Shown: in pieces, positions 9,917 to 18,607 of the stretch
Layout of the letters: every line of letters starts with the position of its first letter
How positions within the stretch are numbered: the first letter of the stretch is position 1
From: JBBSEX01 sp038239345
Lineage (GTDB): Bacteria; Acidobacteriota; Terriglobia; Bryobacterales; Bryobacteraceae
Assembly (NCBI GenBank): GCA_038239345.1
Contig: JBBSEX010000005.1
Span: 124,001 to 188,000, forward strand
Direction of reading: 5' to 3'
DNA length: 64,000 nucleotides
Notes under the pieces: generated by a model
What the model saw: only the letters and a program-made list of their open reading frames with translations
Databases searched by the model: none
What the model was told of the DNA's origin: nothing
Made by a program: the position numbers and the translations under genes

Positions 9917-12191
9917 TGGACACCTCCTCGCTTCCAATGTTGTGTGCAAAATCTTCCGCGGTCACCGTCACTGTGTACTTGCCGGCGGCGAGCTGCGACG
10001 GAATCAGCAACTCACCGGTGTTGGAACTCATTCCGGCATTCCAGCGCAAGTGCACCGGCATCGCGCCATATAACCGCGCCGTGACGGTGCGCGTGGTATC
10101 GGAGGCGCTGACTCGTAAGCGCACCGCTTCGCCTGGCCGGAACCTGACCTTATCCAGTTTCACGCGCACCACCGGTGGCTTGCTGGCGATCACGAATGTC
10201 TTCGCTTCGCGATAGGTGTGGCCCTGTTTATCGCGAAGCATCAAGCGAACCTTATAAGTGCCATCGGTCATGTCCACAGGCGCTAGAAATCGAGTTTGCC
10301 AGGTGTCTTCTTCGGGCAAGTAGCGCAGCGGCTTTACCAAGCCGAATGGAAACAGGGCAACCACAGAAACGATGGATTCATCGGTTTTGACTCGCAACAC
10401 CGGATCGCCTGGACGAATCAGCCGGGGCCGCAACAGAGCACGCGGGGCGGCCAAAAATGACGTGTATGGCGTCACGAATTTGTATTTGCGCGCCAGGCGA
10501 ATGATCTCGTCGATGGTGGCCTGATCCTCGCCTTCGCGTTCAATTTTTTCAAGCAGCGCGGCGACCCGGGCCTTCGCCCATTGACGCGGCAGCTGTGGAT
10601 GCTCGGCACTTTGAGCGGGGAATGTGGCCGATGCTTTTGCCGATAGCGACTGGGCCTTCATCTCGAAATTCACCTTCGTGCCGGGCTTCGTGTATTGGCC
10701 CACCCACGATGGCATCGAGCCTGGGAAGCTGGCATCCTGCAAGGGATAGACAAGATCCACCGACTGCGGAGGCGAAATCGACAATTGCAGATTATCCACC
10801 GGCCGGCGGCCAATTTTCGACAAGAACGCCTTCAGCTTGAAATCGATCGGCTCAGTGGAACGAACCCATTCGACAACACCGGCGTTGCGCGCCAGCATTT
10901 GCATCAGGGGCATGTTGGCGTCGTCTCCCACGGCGAAAACGTAGGTCCGTGGCCGATCGGCTTCGGGCTTCTTTTTCCATTGGGCGGTGTACCATTCGGC
11001 CAGCTTGCCATTTTGCAAAATACCCTGCGTCACGCCGCCGTCGCCTAACAGAACGATGTAAGAATCGCGCCCCGCTTGCGCCAGGCCCGCTTGCAAGGCG
11101 GCCTGTAAATTCGTGCCACCCTTCAGGCGGCTTGCCTTCACGAAAGCCAGCGCCTTCTCCACCGATTGCGTACCGGCGGACTCTACGCTGGGAAAGGCCG
11201 GACTCACATCCGAATTAAACAGCAACACATTGAACTTGTCGGCGGGCTTCAAATTACGCAGCAACGTTTCTAATGCCTGATAACTGCGCTCCAACTTTTC
11301 CCACTGCATGGACAGGGAATTATCGAAGAGCGCGACAATGGTTCGCGATGGTCCGGGCACGGCGGGAGCCTGCTTGGGTAGCGTCAACAAGCCGGCGGCT
11401 TCGAAGAACCCCGGCTCACCGGACTCGCGATGCGTCAGGATTTCCAAGGCATCGCCGCGGCCGGGATCAACCGCATACTTAACGGCGAAATCTTCCGTGA
11501 AGGCCACGTTCGAGCCTTCGAAACTCGCGCGAACCAGATTCGCCGTTCGTTCGACGATCTTTAACGGATAGCTCCTCGCCAAAGCATCAAAGCTTTTCAG
11601 CGGATGGTTTGAGCGGAGTTCCAACGTGATGGATAACTTGGCCGCGGTTTGTGAGCGATACGCATCGGGCCGCAACGGAATGGCGAAGTAGCCTTCCAAT
11701 TGCTCAATGGGAATCAGCTGCTGATATTCGATCTCAAGGCGCTTCGTGCCCCAGGGAACGATGGGCACTATTTTGGCGCTAAACACAGTGCCGCGGCGTG
11801 CTTCGTCGGCATCGCGCTCTCCCATTTGCAGCAAGCCGGGATCGATCGCCTGGGCGCGAATCTGTTCATATAATTCCTCCGCGCGCTTGCGTTCCAGGAT
11901 CACGCCGGGAATCCGCGTGGCATCGTCCCACACGGCAAAATCCGATACCATCGCCGAGCTGGGCAAGGCGAAAATATAGGTGCCTTCCTGCACCACGGGG
12001 CGATGGCTGGCGAATATATGCCGCACGTTCACCTTGGCGTGATTGTTATCGATCTTGATGTCGATCACCATCTCTTCCATGGTCAGCAGCGCGGGATCGG
12101 GCTGCTTTTTATCGGACGGCAGTAAGACGCCGGCGTCGCCCAGAAGAACCTGCGCGAGAATCAGGGGAACAAGAATCAGGGTAGGTCTCAT
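9900..12191 (-). CDS. VIT and vWA domain protein, exported
   Basis: This 763-residue protein has a signal peptide (MRPTLILVPLILAQVLLGDA), a VIT domain at about 35-165 (including YTFALPSSA-like TYIFALPSSA and ILERKRAEELYEQ) and a von Willebrand A domain at about 283-450. The MIDAS metal site D290-N-S292-L-S294 is intact, so divalent-cation-dependent ligand binding is plausible. The C-terminal 250 residues look like beta-sandwich domains (VRLRVSASDTTRTVTARLYG). The domain order is that of inter-alpha-trypsin-inhibitor heavy chains and of many bacterial surface proteins of unknown role. Its ATG overlaps the propeller stop codon (ATGA 12188-12191). In this operon it probably works as an adhesive or assembly component at the cell surface. 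Confidence 0.85.
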   Translation of the reverse strand: MRPTLILVPLILAQVLLGDAGVLLPSDKKQPDPALLTMEEMVIDIKIDNNHAKVNVRHIFASHRPVVQEGTYIFALPSSAMVSDFAVWDDATRIPGVILERKRAEELYEQIRAQAIDPGLLQMGERDADEARRGTVFSAKIVPIVPWGTKRLEIEYQQLIPIEQLEGYFAIPLRPDAYRSQTAAKLSITLELRSNHPLKSFDALARSYPLKIVERTANLVRASFEGSNVAFTEDFAVKYAVDPGRGDALEILTHRESGEPGFFEAAGLLTLPKQAPAVPGPSRTIVALFDNSLSMQWEKLERSYQALETLLRNLKPADKFNVLLFNSDVSPAFPSVESAGTQSVEKALAFVKASRLKGGTNLQAALQAGLAQAGRDSYIVLLGDGGVTQGILQNGKLAEWYTAQWKKKPEADRPRTYVFAVGDDANMPLMQMLARNAGVVEWVRSTEPIDFKLKAFLSKIGRRPVDNLQLSISPPQSVDLVYPLQDASFPGSMPSWVGQYTKPGTKVNFEMKAQSLSAKASATFPAQSAEHPQLPRQWAKARVAALLEKIEREGEDQATIDEIIRLARKYKFVTPYTSFLAAPRALLRPRLIRPGDPVLRVKTDESIVSVVALFPFGLVKPLRYLPEEDTWQTRFLAPVDMTDGTYKVRLMLRDKQGHTYREAKTFVIASKPPVVRVKLDKVRFRPGEAVRLRVSASDTTRTVTARLYGAMPVHLRWNAGMSSNTGELLIPSQLAAGKYTVTVTAEDFAHNIGSEEVSIEVAP

Positions 12192-14092
12192 GGATGTATC
12201 AAATTCCGCTCGGGCACGCGCACCAAGCCGTTATCCGTGCCAATGTAGAGAAAATCGCCATAGGGTTCAATCGCGGTTACGTTGCGCGAGGGCAGACCAT
12301 CGAGGATCGCCGACCAGCGCCCGTACATTCTGTTGTAGACAAGAAGCCCGGATCCGAGGGTCCCGGCATAGACCCCCTGCGGGGTGACAGCCATCGCGTT
12401 GGGATTTATCACAAGTCCTTTTTGCAGATCGGAAAATGTTTGCCAGCCCTTTGCACCGTCAAAGCGCGCAACTCCCGCGCCGTATGTCCCGACAAACCAT
12501 TCGCCGGCTACCGGAACAATGGCGGTGATCCAGTTGTGCTTCAGGCCGGAGTTGGCGGTGGTGAAGCTGGCGCGAATTTTGCCGTCATCCAATACCGACA
12601 AGCCGCCAAGAGTCCCAGCCAGCGTCTGTCCATCTTTCGCCGCCAAGGCATACACGTGATTGTTCACCAGACCATGAAATGCGTACAAGCTGTTTGTGCC
12701 AGCGGCGTCGATCATGGTTAATCCCGCGGGTGTGGCCAGTGTCATCCCGTCTTTGCGGAACACGACATCGGTGACGTGGTTGGCGATCAGGCCTTCAGAC
12801 GGTCCCATAACCTGCCGCTCTTTGCCGGCCGTATCGAACATCACAAGTCCGTTAGCGGTGGCGACAGCCGTCAGCCCATGAGCGCGATCCTGCACGATGC
12901 GATTTACGCAGAAGACGTGTTCATTCTCGATGTGGGTGCTGTGCTCGCCGCCGGGCTCGACGATTTCCAAACCGCGATCGAAGAAGCCTACCCACAGACG
13001 CCCGGCGGAATCCATCGACAGCGCCGAGATGTTGCGATCGGCAAGCAGAGCACTGGAGCGTTGCAGAACGGGCCGTAACGATTTGGCCGCGCCGTTGACA
13101 GCATAGAGGCCATCGCTGGAGAGACAATACATGGTTCCCTGCAACAGCAGCAGTTTCTTGACGGGCGAACTGGACGACGCCCAGTGGACCGTCCGTCCAG
13201 GACGCGCGCCGAGAGGCACGTCCACCACGCCTTCATCCACGGTTCCAACAGTCAAAGACTCGCCGTGATGGAGCAGACTCCGGGCGAAAAATCCGGGAGC
13301 CAGCACACGCAGGAATCGGCCGTCGCGGAATTCGCCAATGCCAGCCGATGTTCCGGCGAACGCCGAATCGCCATCGGCCACGAGCGAGGTGATCTGCGAA
13401 TCGGGCAACCCTTCGCTCTCACTAAAACGGTCGACACGGCCGGCGCGCCAATGTATGACTCCCTGCTGCAGCGTGCCTACCCATATGTTGGAATCCGTTC
13501 CGGCCAGCGCGGTGATGTGCAGATCGTTCAGCGTTTCGTGAAATGGGGCGATCCGCGTGCCGTCGTACACCAGCAGGCCTTTCTTTTCCGTTCCAAAAAG
13601 AATGCGCCCCGTGGAGAGCGGCAGGATGGCGGTAATCTTGCGCCCGTCCGCTGCTAGAGTACGGATTTGGCGAAATTGCCGGCCGTCGAATGCAAGCAAG
13701 CCTTCGCCTTCGGTGGCGATCCACAACTCCGGCTGCGCGGCCCCGGACGCGATGCCCACGGCCATTCCCGCTAGTGGCGCGGCGGGCAATTCAAGCCCCA
13801 CGCGAAATCGGGAGAGAAGCAAGCCATCATGGTCATAAGAAGACAAGCCGCCAGAGTCGGCCAGATAGAACCGGCCATTGAACTCCACGGCATCGCGAAA
13901 GTCGGCTGGTGAGCTGATGGATTCAACCCCGGCGGGCAGCGCCCGATCCAGCCGCACTGTAGTGAACTGCAGGCCATCGTCGAAAGTGGATTGCCGCAGA
14001 ACGCGCGATGCATTCCGAAATGAGTACGCGACAAATCCGGCCGCGATAGCCACGACCACGGCACCAGCCATCCAGATTAGTTTCCTTCTCAT
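12188..14092 (-). CDS. membrane-anchored beta-propeller protein (regulator-propeller type)
   Basis: The first gene of the operon. A single N-terminal membrane helix (LIWMAGAVVVAIAAGFVAY) is followed by about 12 blades with the short pattern 'W-V-G-T-x-x-x-G-(L/V)' seen in two-component-regulator propellers, for example 'NIWVGTLQQGVIHW', 'RLWVGFFDRGLEIV' and 'GEWFVGTYGAGVARFDG'. No histidine kinase or signalling domain follows, unlike the hybrid sensors in which this propeller usually occurs. I use ATG 14092 (MRRKLIW); a TTG at 14107 would add five residues. The extracytoplasmic propeller is likely a ligand or protein-binding module for the envelope complex encoded downstream. The specific ligand is unknown. 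Confidence 0.75.
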   Translation of the reverse strand: MRRKLIWMAGAVVVAIAAGFVAYSFRNASRVLRQSTFDDGLQFTTVRLDRALPAGVESISSPADFRDAVEFNGRFYLADSGGLSSYDHDGLLLSRFRVGLELPAAPLAGMAVGIASGAAQPELWIATEGEGLLAFDGRQFRQIRTLAADGRKITAILPLSTGRILFGTEKKGLLVYDGTRIAPFHETLNDLHITALAGTDSNIWVGTLQQGVIHWRAGRVDRFSESEGLPDSQITSLVADGDSAFAGTSAGIGEFRDGRFLRVLAPGFFARSLLHHGESLTVGTVDEGVVDVPLGARPGRTVHWASSSSPVKKLLLLQGTMYCLSSDGLYAVNGAAKSLRPVLQRSSALLADRNISALSMDSAGRLWVGFFDRGLEIVEPGGEHSTHIENEHVFCVNRIVQDRAHGLTAVATANGLVMFDTAGKERQVMGPSEGLIANHVTDVVFRKDGMTLATPAGLTMIDAAGTNSLYAFHGLVNNHVYALAAKDGQTLAGTLGGLSVLDDGKIRASFTTANSGLKHNWITAIVPVAGEWFVGTYGAGVARFDGAKGWQTFSDLQKGLVINPNAMAVTPQGVYAGTLGSGLLVYNRMYGRWSAILDGLPSRNVTAIEPYGDFLYIGTDNGLVRVPERNLIHP

Positions 14093-14433
14093 TACTGAAT
14101 CATCCAATGCAAACGACTCACCATTATATGCGGGCGCTGTCTACGGGGCCTTCCCGCAGAGGGATTGGCAAGCGCCGTCGATACCCGGACACGGAACGTG
14201 GAGCCTGCCACACATACATGCGTAAATTCGCCGGCAAATTACTCACGACCGGCGAATATATCGATTGTGGAACGAGCCCGGGGCCTCGCTAGATGAACGG
14301 AAACTAACATCGGCTAAAAAACAAAAGTGTAGGAGAACGTGCTATTGTAAATAGGTAACCGAAGTTAATCCGCTCGCCTCCCCATTTGTACCAAGTTGTC
14401 CAGGGCTCGCTGATTGTCCTTCCACTTAACTGA
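14093..14433. other. 341-bp divergent intergenic region
   Basis: The only gene-free stretch over 300 bp in the window. It separates the six-gene minus-strand envelope operon from the plus-strand RNA helicase gene and should hold both promoters. The clear structure is a perfect 9-bp inverted repeat at 14226-14257. An AT-rich stretch at about 14314-14360 could hold a promoter, but I find no convincing -35/-10 pair. A small open frame at 14107-14292 lacks protein-like character and is not annotated. Confidence 0.5.
14226..14257. other. perfect inverted repeat (9-bp arms)
   Basis: ATTCGCCGG at 14226-14234 is the exact reverse complement of CCGGCGAAT at 14249-14257, with a 14-nt AT-rich loop. No T-run follows, so it is not a typical intrinsic terminator. 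It lies about 135 bp upstream of the operon start on the minus strand and 175 bp upstream of the helicase start. It could be an operator or a structured leader element. Confidence 0.45.
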
Positions 14434-15669
14434 ATGAAAACTTTCTCTGAACTAACTCTGTCTCCTATTTTGAGGACCAACCTTGCACGGAACTGCTTCG
14501 TCGAACCGACGCCAGTCCAGGCTCAGGCTATTCCTCCCGCGCTTTCCGGACGTGACGTCGTCGCGACAGCGCAGACCGGCACAGGCAAAACACTTGCCTT
14601 CGTGCTTCCATTGCTCGAGTCGTTGATGAAGGAACCGCTTCCGACTGGTATTAGCGCCGTAGTATTGAGCCCTACCCGCGAGCTGGCAATTCAGATCAGC
14701 GAGACGTTTGGCAAGCTTGCGCAGGGCACCGGCATTCGCGCCGCGGTTGTCGTGGGTGGCTTAAACGAACAAACGCAGCTGAACGCGATCCGCAAGGGCG
14801 CGCAGGTGTTGATCGCGACTCCCGGGCGGCTCAGCGATTTTCTAAAGCGCCGGCTGGTCAGGCTTTCCGCCGTGAAGGTTCTTGTCCTTGACGAAGCCGA
14901 CCGTATGCTCGATATGGGCTTCCTTCCCACGATTCGCGAAATCATTAGCTCCACCGGTCCCGACCGTCAGACGCTGTTCTTCTCGGCGACCATCGAAAGC
15001 TCTGTCGCGCACCTAATCAATGAATATTTGAAAAATCCCATCCGCATCGCTTGCGGATCGGCTACCAAGCCCGCCGAGCACGTCGACTTGCACGTTTACG
15101 AAGTCGATCAAGACCGCAAGCTGGGTCTGTTACATCACATGCTGAATAACGAAGTGGGATCGTTCCTGGTCTTCGCCCGTACGAAGCATGGCACCGATCG
15201 TCTGGCGAAGAAACTTTCGGCCGGCGGAGTGAAAACTGCGCGCATTCATGGCGACCGTACGCAGGGGCAACGCAATCAGGCGCTGCGTGCATTCCAACAA
15301 GGTGAATATCGGGTGCTGGTGGCAACCGATGTCGCGGCGCGGGGAATTCACGTTGAGGGAATCGCCCACGTAATCAACTACGATCTACCGCAGGTGCCGG
15401 AAGACTTCATCCATCGCGTCGGCAGAACCGGTCGTGCGGGTGCGCGCGGTGTTGCTTCCACCTTTGGAACGCGTTCCGAGCGTGGCGAAATTCGCAAGAT
15501 TGAACGCGCTTTGAATGTTCAGTTAGTCCGTCGCGACGTTTCCCCCGATATCCAACGGGAATCGAAGCAAGCATCGGCGATCATCGAAATGCCGGTGCCG
15601 CGAGCCACCGAACGTCCTCGACATTTCGATAAATTCAAGCCCAAGCGCCGCGTATTCGGCGGCCGCTAA
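14434..15669 (+). CDS. DEAD-box ATP-dependent RNA helicase, RhlE-like
   Basis: A 411-residue protein with the full DEAD-box motif set: Q motif (FVEPTPVQAQAIP), motif I AQTGTGKT, Ia PTRELA, Ib TPGR, II DEAD, III SAT, then ARGIHVEG and HRVGRTGRAG in the second RecA domain. The short basic C-terminal tail (FDKFKPKRRVFGGR) fits RhlE/CsdA-group helicases, which unwind short RNA duplexes during ribosome assembly and mRNA decay, often under cold stress. ATG 14434 places the Q motif at the usual distance from the N-terminus. It is monocistronic and converges on the next gene with only 3 bp between stop codons. Subfamily assignment is moderate; the helicase call is firm. Confidence 0.92.
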   Translation: MKTFSELTLSPILRTNLARNCFVEPTPVQAQAIPPALSGRDVVATAQTGTGKTLAFVLPLLESLMKEPLPTGISAVVLSPTRELAIQISETFGKLAQGTGIRAAVVVGGLNEQTQLNAIRKGAQVLIATPGRLSDFLKRRLVRLSAVKVLVLDEADRMLDMGFLPTIREIISSTGPDRQTLFFSATIESSVAHLINEYLKNPIRIACGSATKPAEHVDLHVYEVDQDRKLGLLHHMLNNEVGSFLVFARTKHGTDRLAKKLSAGGVKTARIHGDRTQGQRNQALRAFQQGEYRVLVATDVAARGIHVEGIAHVINYDLPQVPEDFIHRVGRTGRAGARGVASTFGTRSERGEIRKIERALNVQLVRRDVSPDIQRESKQASAIIEMPVPRATERPRHFDKFKPKRRVFGGR

Positions 15670-15674
15670 TTTTT
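15646..15674 (+). terminator. weak intrinsic terminator candidate
   Basis: CGCCG (15646-15650) and CGGCG (15657-15661) can pair around a 6-nt loop, with TTTTT at 15670-15674. It overlaps the end of the helicase gene, and the 8-nt gap between stem and T-run makes it a poor match to the standard form. Confidence 0.25.
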
Positions 15675-17496
15675 ACTTCCTGGCAAGCTGCTGGGCTCGG
15701 GCGATATCCTCGCCGGACCCCGGCAGCTTTGCCGCCTTCTTCGCTTTTCCCCGATTTAAGTACGCATTCCCATAGTCCGGCCGCAGCTTGATCGCCTCAT
15801 CCAAATCCGCAATCGAACGCTTGTAGTCGTGCAACATAAAATATGCGTAGCCCCGGGCGTTGTAGGCCAGCGCATAACCTGGCTTCAGGCGAATGGCTTC
15901 GTTTAGTTCCGCGATCGCGGCGTCGAAACGGCGTTGGTTCGCCAGTTCCCTGCCCTTTTGATTGTGCGATTCAGCAGACCCACCCGTCGTCGCAACCGAA
16001 TGCGCCGGCGGATCGGCGACTTCTATCTTTTCGCGTTTGGCGTGCTTCCTCGATTCCGAAGGCTTGCCGTCATCGCGCTGCTTGATGGGATCGCGCTGTT
16101 TTGGTTGCGGAAGCGGTTCTTTCACCGCCTCGGCGACGATCGGGGGCTTTGCCGGTTCGGTGACCGGAGGTGTTATCGCAGGTGTGGTCACGGCTGGAGT
16201 TGGCCTGGGCGGCGGCGCTTGTGTCAATAAGTTCTTGCGCGCCACGTTCTCTGAGGGTTCCGCGGGCGGCTGCACCTTGGGCCGAATTGCATCTTGCGGA
16301 TGGTTCACTTCACGCAGCTCAGAGGTTGGCGGCGGGACATTCTTCGCGATGGCTTCGTCGACATAACGTTCTTGCGCGAGCGACAGAACTCGTTTTGCTT
16401 CCAGGTAATCGGGCTGGATGCGCAGCGCCTGATTCAGGTCGGCAATGGCTCGTTGATATTGGCCAAGAAGATAAAACGCGTTTCCCCGGGCGCACCAGGC
16501 TTCCGCCAGACTGGGATTGAGACGAATGGCTTCCGTGCGGTCGGCAATCCCTTTCTCGTGCTGGCCCAACTGGTGATATGACCCGCCGCGGGCGACGTAG
16601 GCTTCCGCCAAGTCGGGACGAAAAGCGACGATTTTGTTTCGGTCGGCCAAGGCCTTGTCGGCCTGCCCTAGCTGGGTATAGCTGCGGCTGCGGGCAAAAT
16701 AGGAGGCGATATCCTTGGGATCGAGCTCAATTGCCCGGGTGAAATCCTCAACTGCTTTCGCATGGTTTTCCAACCGCGCCTGGGCCGCGCCACGCAGCGT
16801 GTAAGCTCTACCATTTTTCACATCCAGGACGATCGCCTTGTCGAGATCCTGCAAGGCCGCGCGGAAATCGTTGATCTGGCCATAGGCGAAGCCGCGTTCC
16901 AATAAGGCGTCGGGGTCGCCCGGTTTCAGGCGCAGACACTGGTCGAAATCGTCGATGGCGTCGCGATAGCGCCCTAACCGGGAGTAGGCGGTTCCGCGTC
17001 CACGCCAGGCATCGGAATCGTCCAGCCGCAGCCGGACGGCCTTACCGAAATCATCGGCGGCTTGTTGGAACTGGCTCATCGCCATTTGCGCGTTGCCCCG
17101 GGCGTTATATATCACGGCGTTTTCAAACTTCAGGTTGATGGCCGCGTCGTAATCGGCAATGGCCTTCGCCGGGTCTTTCAGTTTCCCGAAGGCATCGCCC
17201 CGTATCTTGCGCGTTTCGCCGTCGGTGGGCGCCAGTTCGACGGCCTGATTCAGATCGTCGATCCCTTTTGCATTTCCCATGGCCACTTGCACTTTGCCGC
17301 GGTGCAGGAAGACGCGGGCCTCGCGGGTTGGTGAATACTGCATGGCCAGCGAATACATTTCGAAGGCCTGCTCATTCTGGCCCGCTTCTTCATAGCGCAG
17401 CGCCTGTTCATAAGCGCGATCCGCCTTGCGCCGGTCCTGTCCGAAGACAGAAAGTGCCAACAGGCAAGCGGCAACCAGGATTCGTCTTGTATTCAT
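15673..17496 (-). CDS. exported TPR-repeat protein with proline-rich linker
   Basis: A 607-residue protein from ATG 17496 (MNTRRILVAACLLALSVFGQ, a signal peptide); a GTG at 17502 is the alternative start. About ten consecutive 34-residue TPRs occupy residues 20-370, with the consensus 'YxxRGxAxxxLGxxxxAIxDxxxAIxLxP' very clear (ADAWCAR-like AEAWCARGNAFYLLGQYQRA). A low-complexity segment rich in Pro, Lys and Glu (about 400-500) leads to three more TPRs at the C-terminus (ALAYNARGYAYFMLHDYKRS). The layout is of a periplasmic or secreted protein-interaction scaffold with two binding ends joined by a flexible tether. No catalytic motif is present and the partner is unknown. It is unrelated in position to the giant TPR protein. 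Confidence 0.8.
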   Translation of the reverse strand: MNTRRILVAACLLALSVFGQDRRKADRAYEQALRYEEAGQNEQAFEMYSLAMQYSPTREARVFLHRGKVQVAMGNAKGIDDLNQAVELAPTDGETRKIRGDAFGKLKDPAKAIADYDAAINLKFENAVIYNARGNAQMAMSQFQQAADDFGKAVRLRLDDSDAWRGRGTAYSRLGRYRDAIDDFDQCLRLKPGDPDALLERGFAYGQINDFRAALQDLDKAIVLDVKNGRAYTLRGAAQARLENHAKAVEDFTRAIELDPKDIASYFARSRSYTQLGQADKALADRNKIVAFRPDLAEAYVARGGSYHQLGQHEKGIADRTEAIRLNPSLAEAWCARGNAFYLLGQYQRAIADLNQALRIQPDYLEAKRVLSLAQERYVDEAIAKNVPPPTSELREVNHPQDAIRPKVQPPAEPSENVARKNLLTQAPPPRPTPAVTTPAITPPVTEPAKPPIVAEAVKEPLPQPKQRDPIKQRDDGKPSESRKHAKREKIEVADPPAHSVATTGGSAESHNQKGRELANQRRFDAAIAELNEAIRLKPGYALAYNARGYAYFMLHDYKRSIADLDEAIKLRPDYGNAYLNRGKAKKAAKLPGSGEDIARAQQLARK

Positions 17497-17573
17497 AAGC
17501 ACCCGGAGACCTATCTATTACAACATGTTACTTGCACAAAAAGGCAGGGAAATGTTTTATAACCGGACAATCC

Positions 17574-18581
17574 CTAATTCACCGGAGACGCCAATACTTC
17601 TCTGATCGTCTTTTTGAGGGCGAAATAGAAGGGCACTGCCTTGCTGAAACTCGAGTTCGCTGAAAATACTCCCGCCAAGTGGCGATTTACATCGAGCCAG
17701 GGGCTGAAACCGTATTGGCCTTGCGAACTGATCTCCAGTGGGCTGGTTGCTTCCAACCAGGCGCCCAGACCATAGTGCATCGCCGGCAGCTCGGGATTTA
17801 CCGGGCGGAATTCCTCGTAAGGCGTATACGCAAGGCGCACTCCGCGCGATTGATCGCGGCGCATTTCGCGTACCGAGGCGCTGGATAAAATTCGACGCTC
17901 CTTGCACATCCCATCGTCGAGTAGCATCTGCAGGAACAAGGCGTAATCGTCGAGCGTGGATACAGCGCCGGCGGCAAGCCGTGGATTCCCGTCTTCGTAG
18001 GCCGTGTGGATCATGCCAAGCGGCAGGGCAAGCTTCTGCTGAAAGAGCGTGCCCCAGTCTCTGCCCGAAACGATTTCGGCAATACGTCCGGCCAATTGCA
18101 TTCCCATGCTGCCGTAATGAAACGCGGTGCCCGGTGGATATAGCAATCGCAGCCGAAGCACCTCTTGCGCACATCGCGACAGCGTCATTTTGCGATCGGC
18201 AAGACAGGGGCTGAAACCTTGCACGCCTGAGGTATGAGACAGCAATTGGCGGATTGTAATCCGTCTCACTGGACCACGCAGCGCCGGAAAATACCTGACG
18301 ATTGGATCGTCCAGTGCAAGCTTGCGCTCATCCACCAAAGTCATGATGACGGCCGCGGTAAGCCATTTCGTGGATGACGCCAACGGCACCGGAGTATCCA
18401 CGGCGACCGTGCCGAAGCCCTTGCGGTAAACTGTTTTACCATCCTGTATTAATAACAGCGCGGCGCCCCCATCGAGAGCTTGAATGGAGTTCTCCATAGC
18501 GCGGTCGATGGCTGTGAAGTCCTGAGCGGGAAGGCGTGCGGCAAATAGACAGAAACCGAAGAGGACGGCGATAGGTCTCAT
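17574..18581 (-). CDS. serine hydrolase, beta-lactamase (class C / PF00144) fold
   Basis: A 335-residue protein with a signal peptide (MRPIAVLFGFCLFAARLPAQ). The nucleophile motif is S-S-T-K in PLASSTKWLTAA (SxxK) and the second motif is HYGSMGMQL (YxS/N type), with the family landmark LLSHTSGVQGF. Family members act as D-Ala-D-Ala peptidases, esterases or beta-lactamases, so substrate cannot be assigned. The third (KTG-like) motif is not obvious, which points to an esterase or peptidase rather than a lactamase. It is transcribed divergently from the kinase gene with only 26 bp between start codons, so the promoters must overlap. Confidence 0.8.
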   Translation of the reverse strand: MRPIAVLFGFCLFAARLPAQDFTAIDRAMENSIQALDGGAALLLIQDGKTVYRKGFGTVAVDTPVPLASSTKWLTAAVIMTLVDERKLALDDPIVRYFPALRGPVRRITIRQLLSHTSGVQGFSPCLADRKMTLSRCAQEVLRLRLLYPPGTAFHYGSMGMQLAGRIAEIVSGRDWGTLFQQKLALPLGMIHTAYEDGNPRLAAGAVSTLDDYALFLQMLLDDGMCKERRILSSASVREMRRDQSRGVRLAYTPYEEFRPVNPELPAMHYGLGAWLEATSPLEISSQGQYGFSPWLDVNRHLAGVFSANSSFSKAVPFYFALKKTIREVLASPVN

Positions 18582-18607
18582 GTCTTCTCTTTTAGTCTAG
18601 AGGAACT

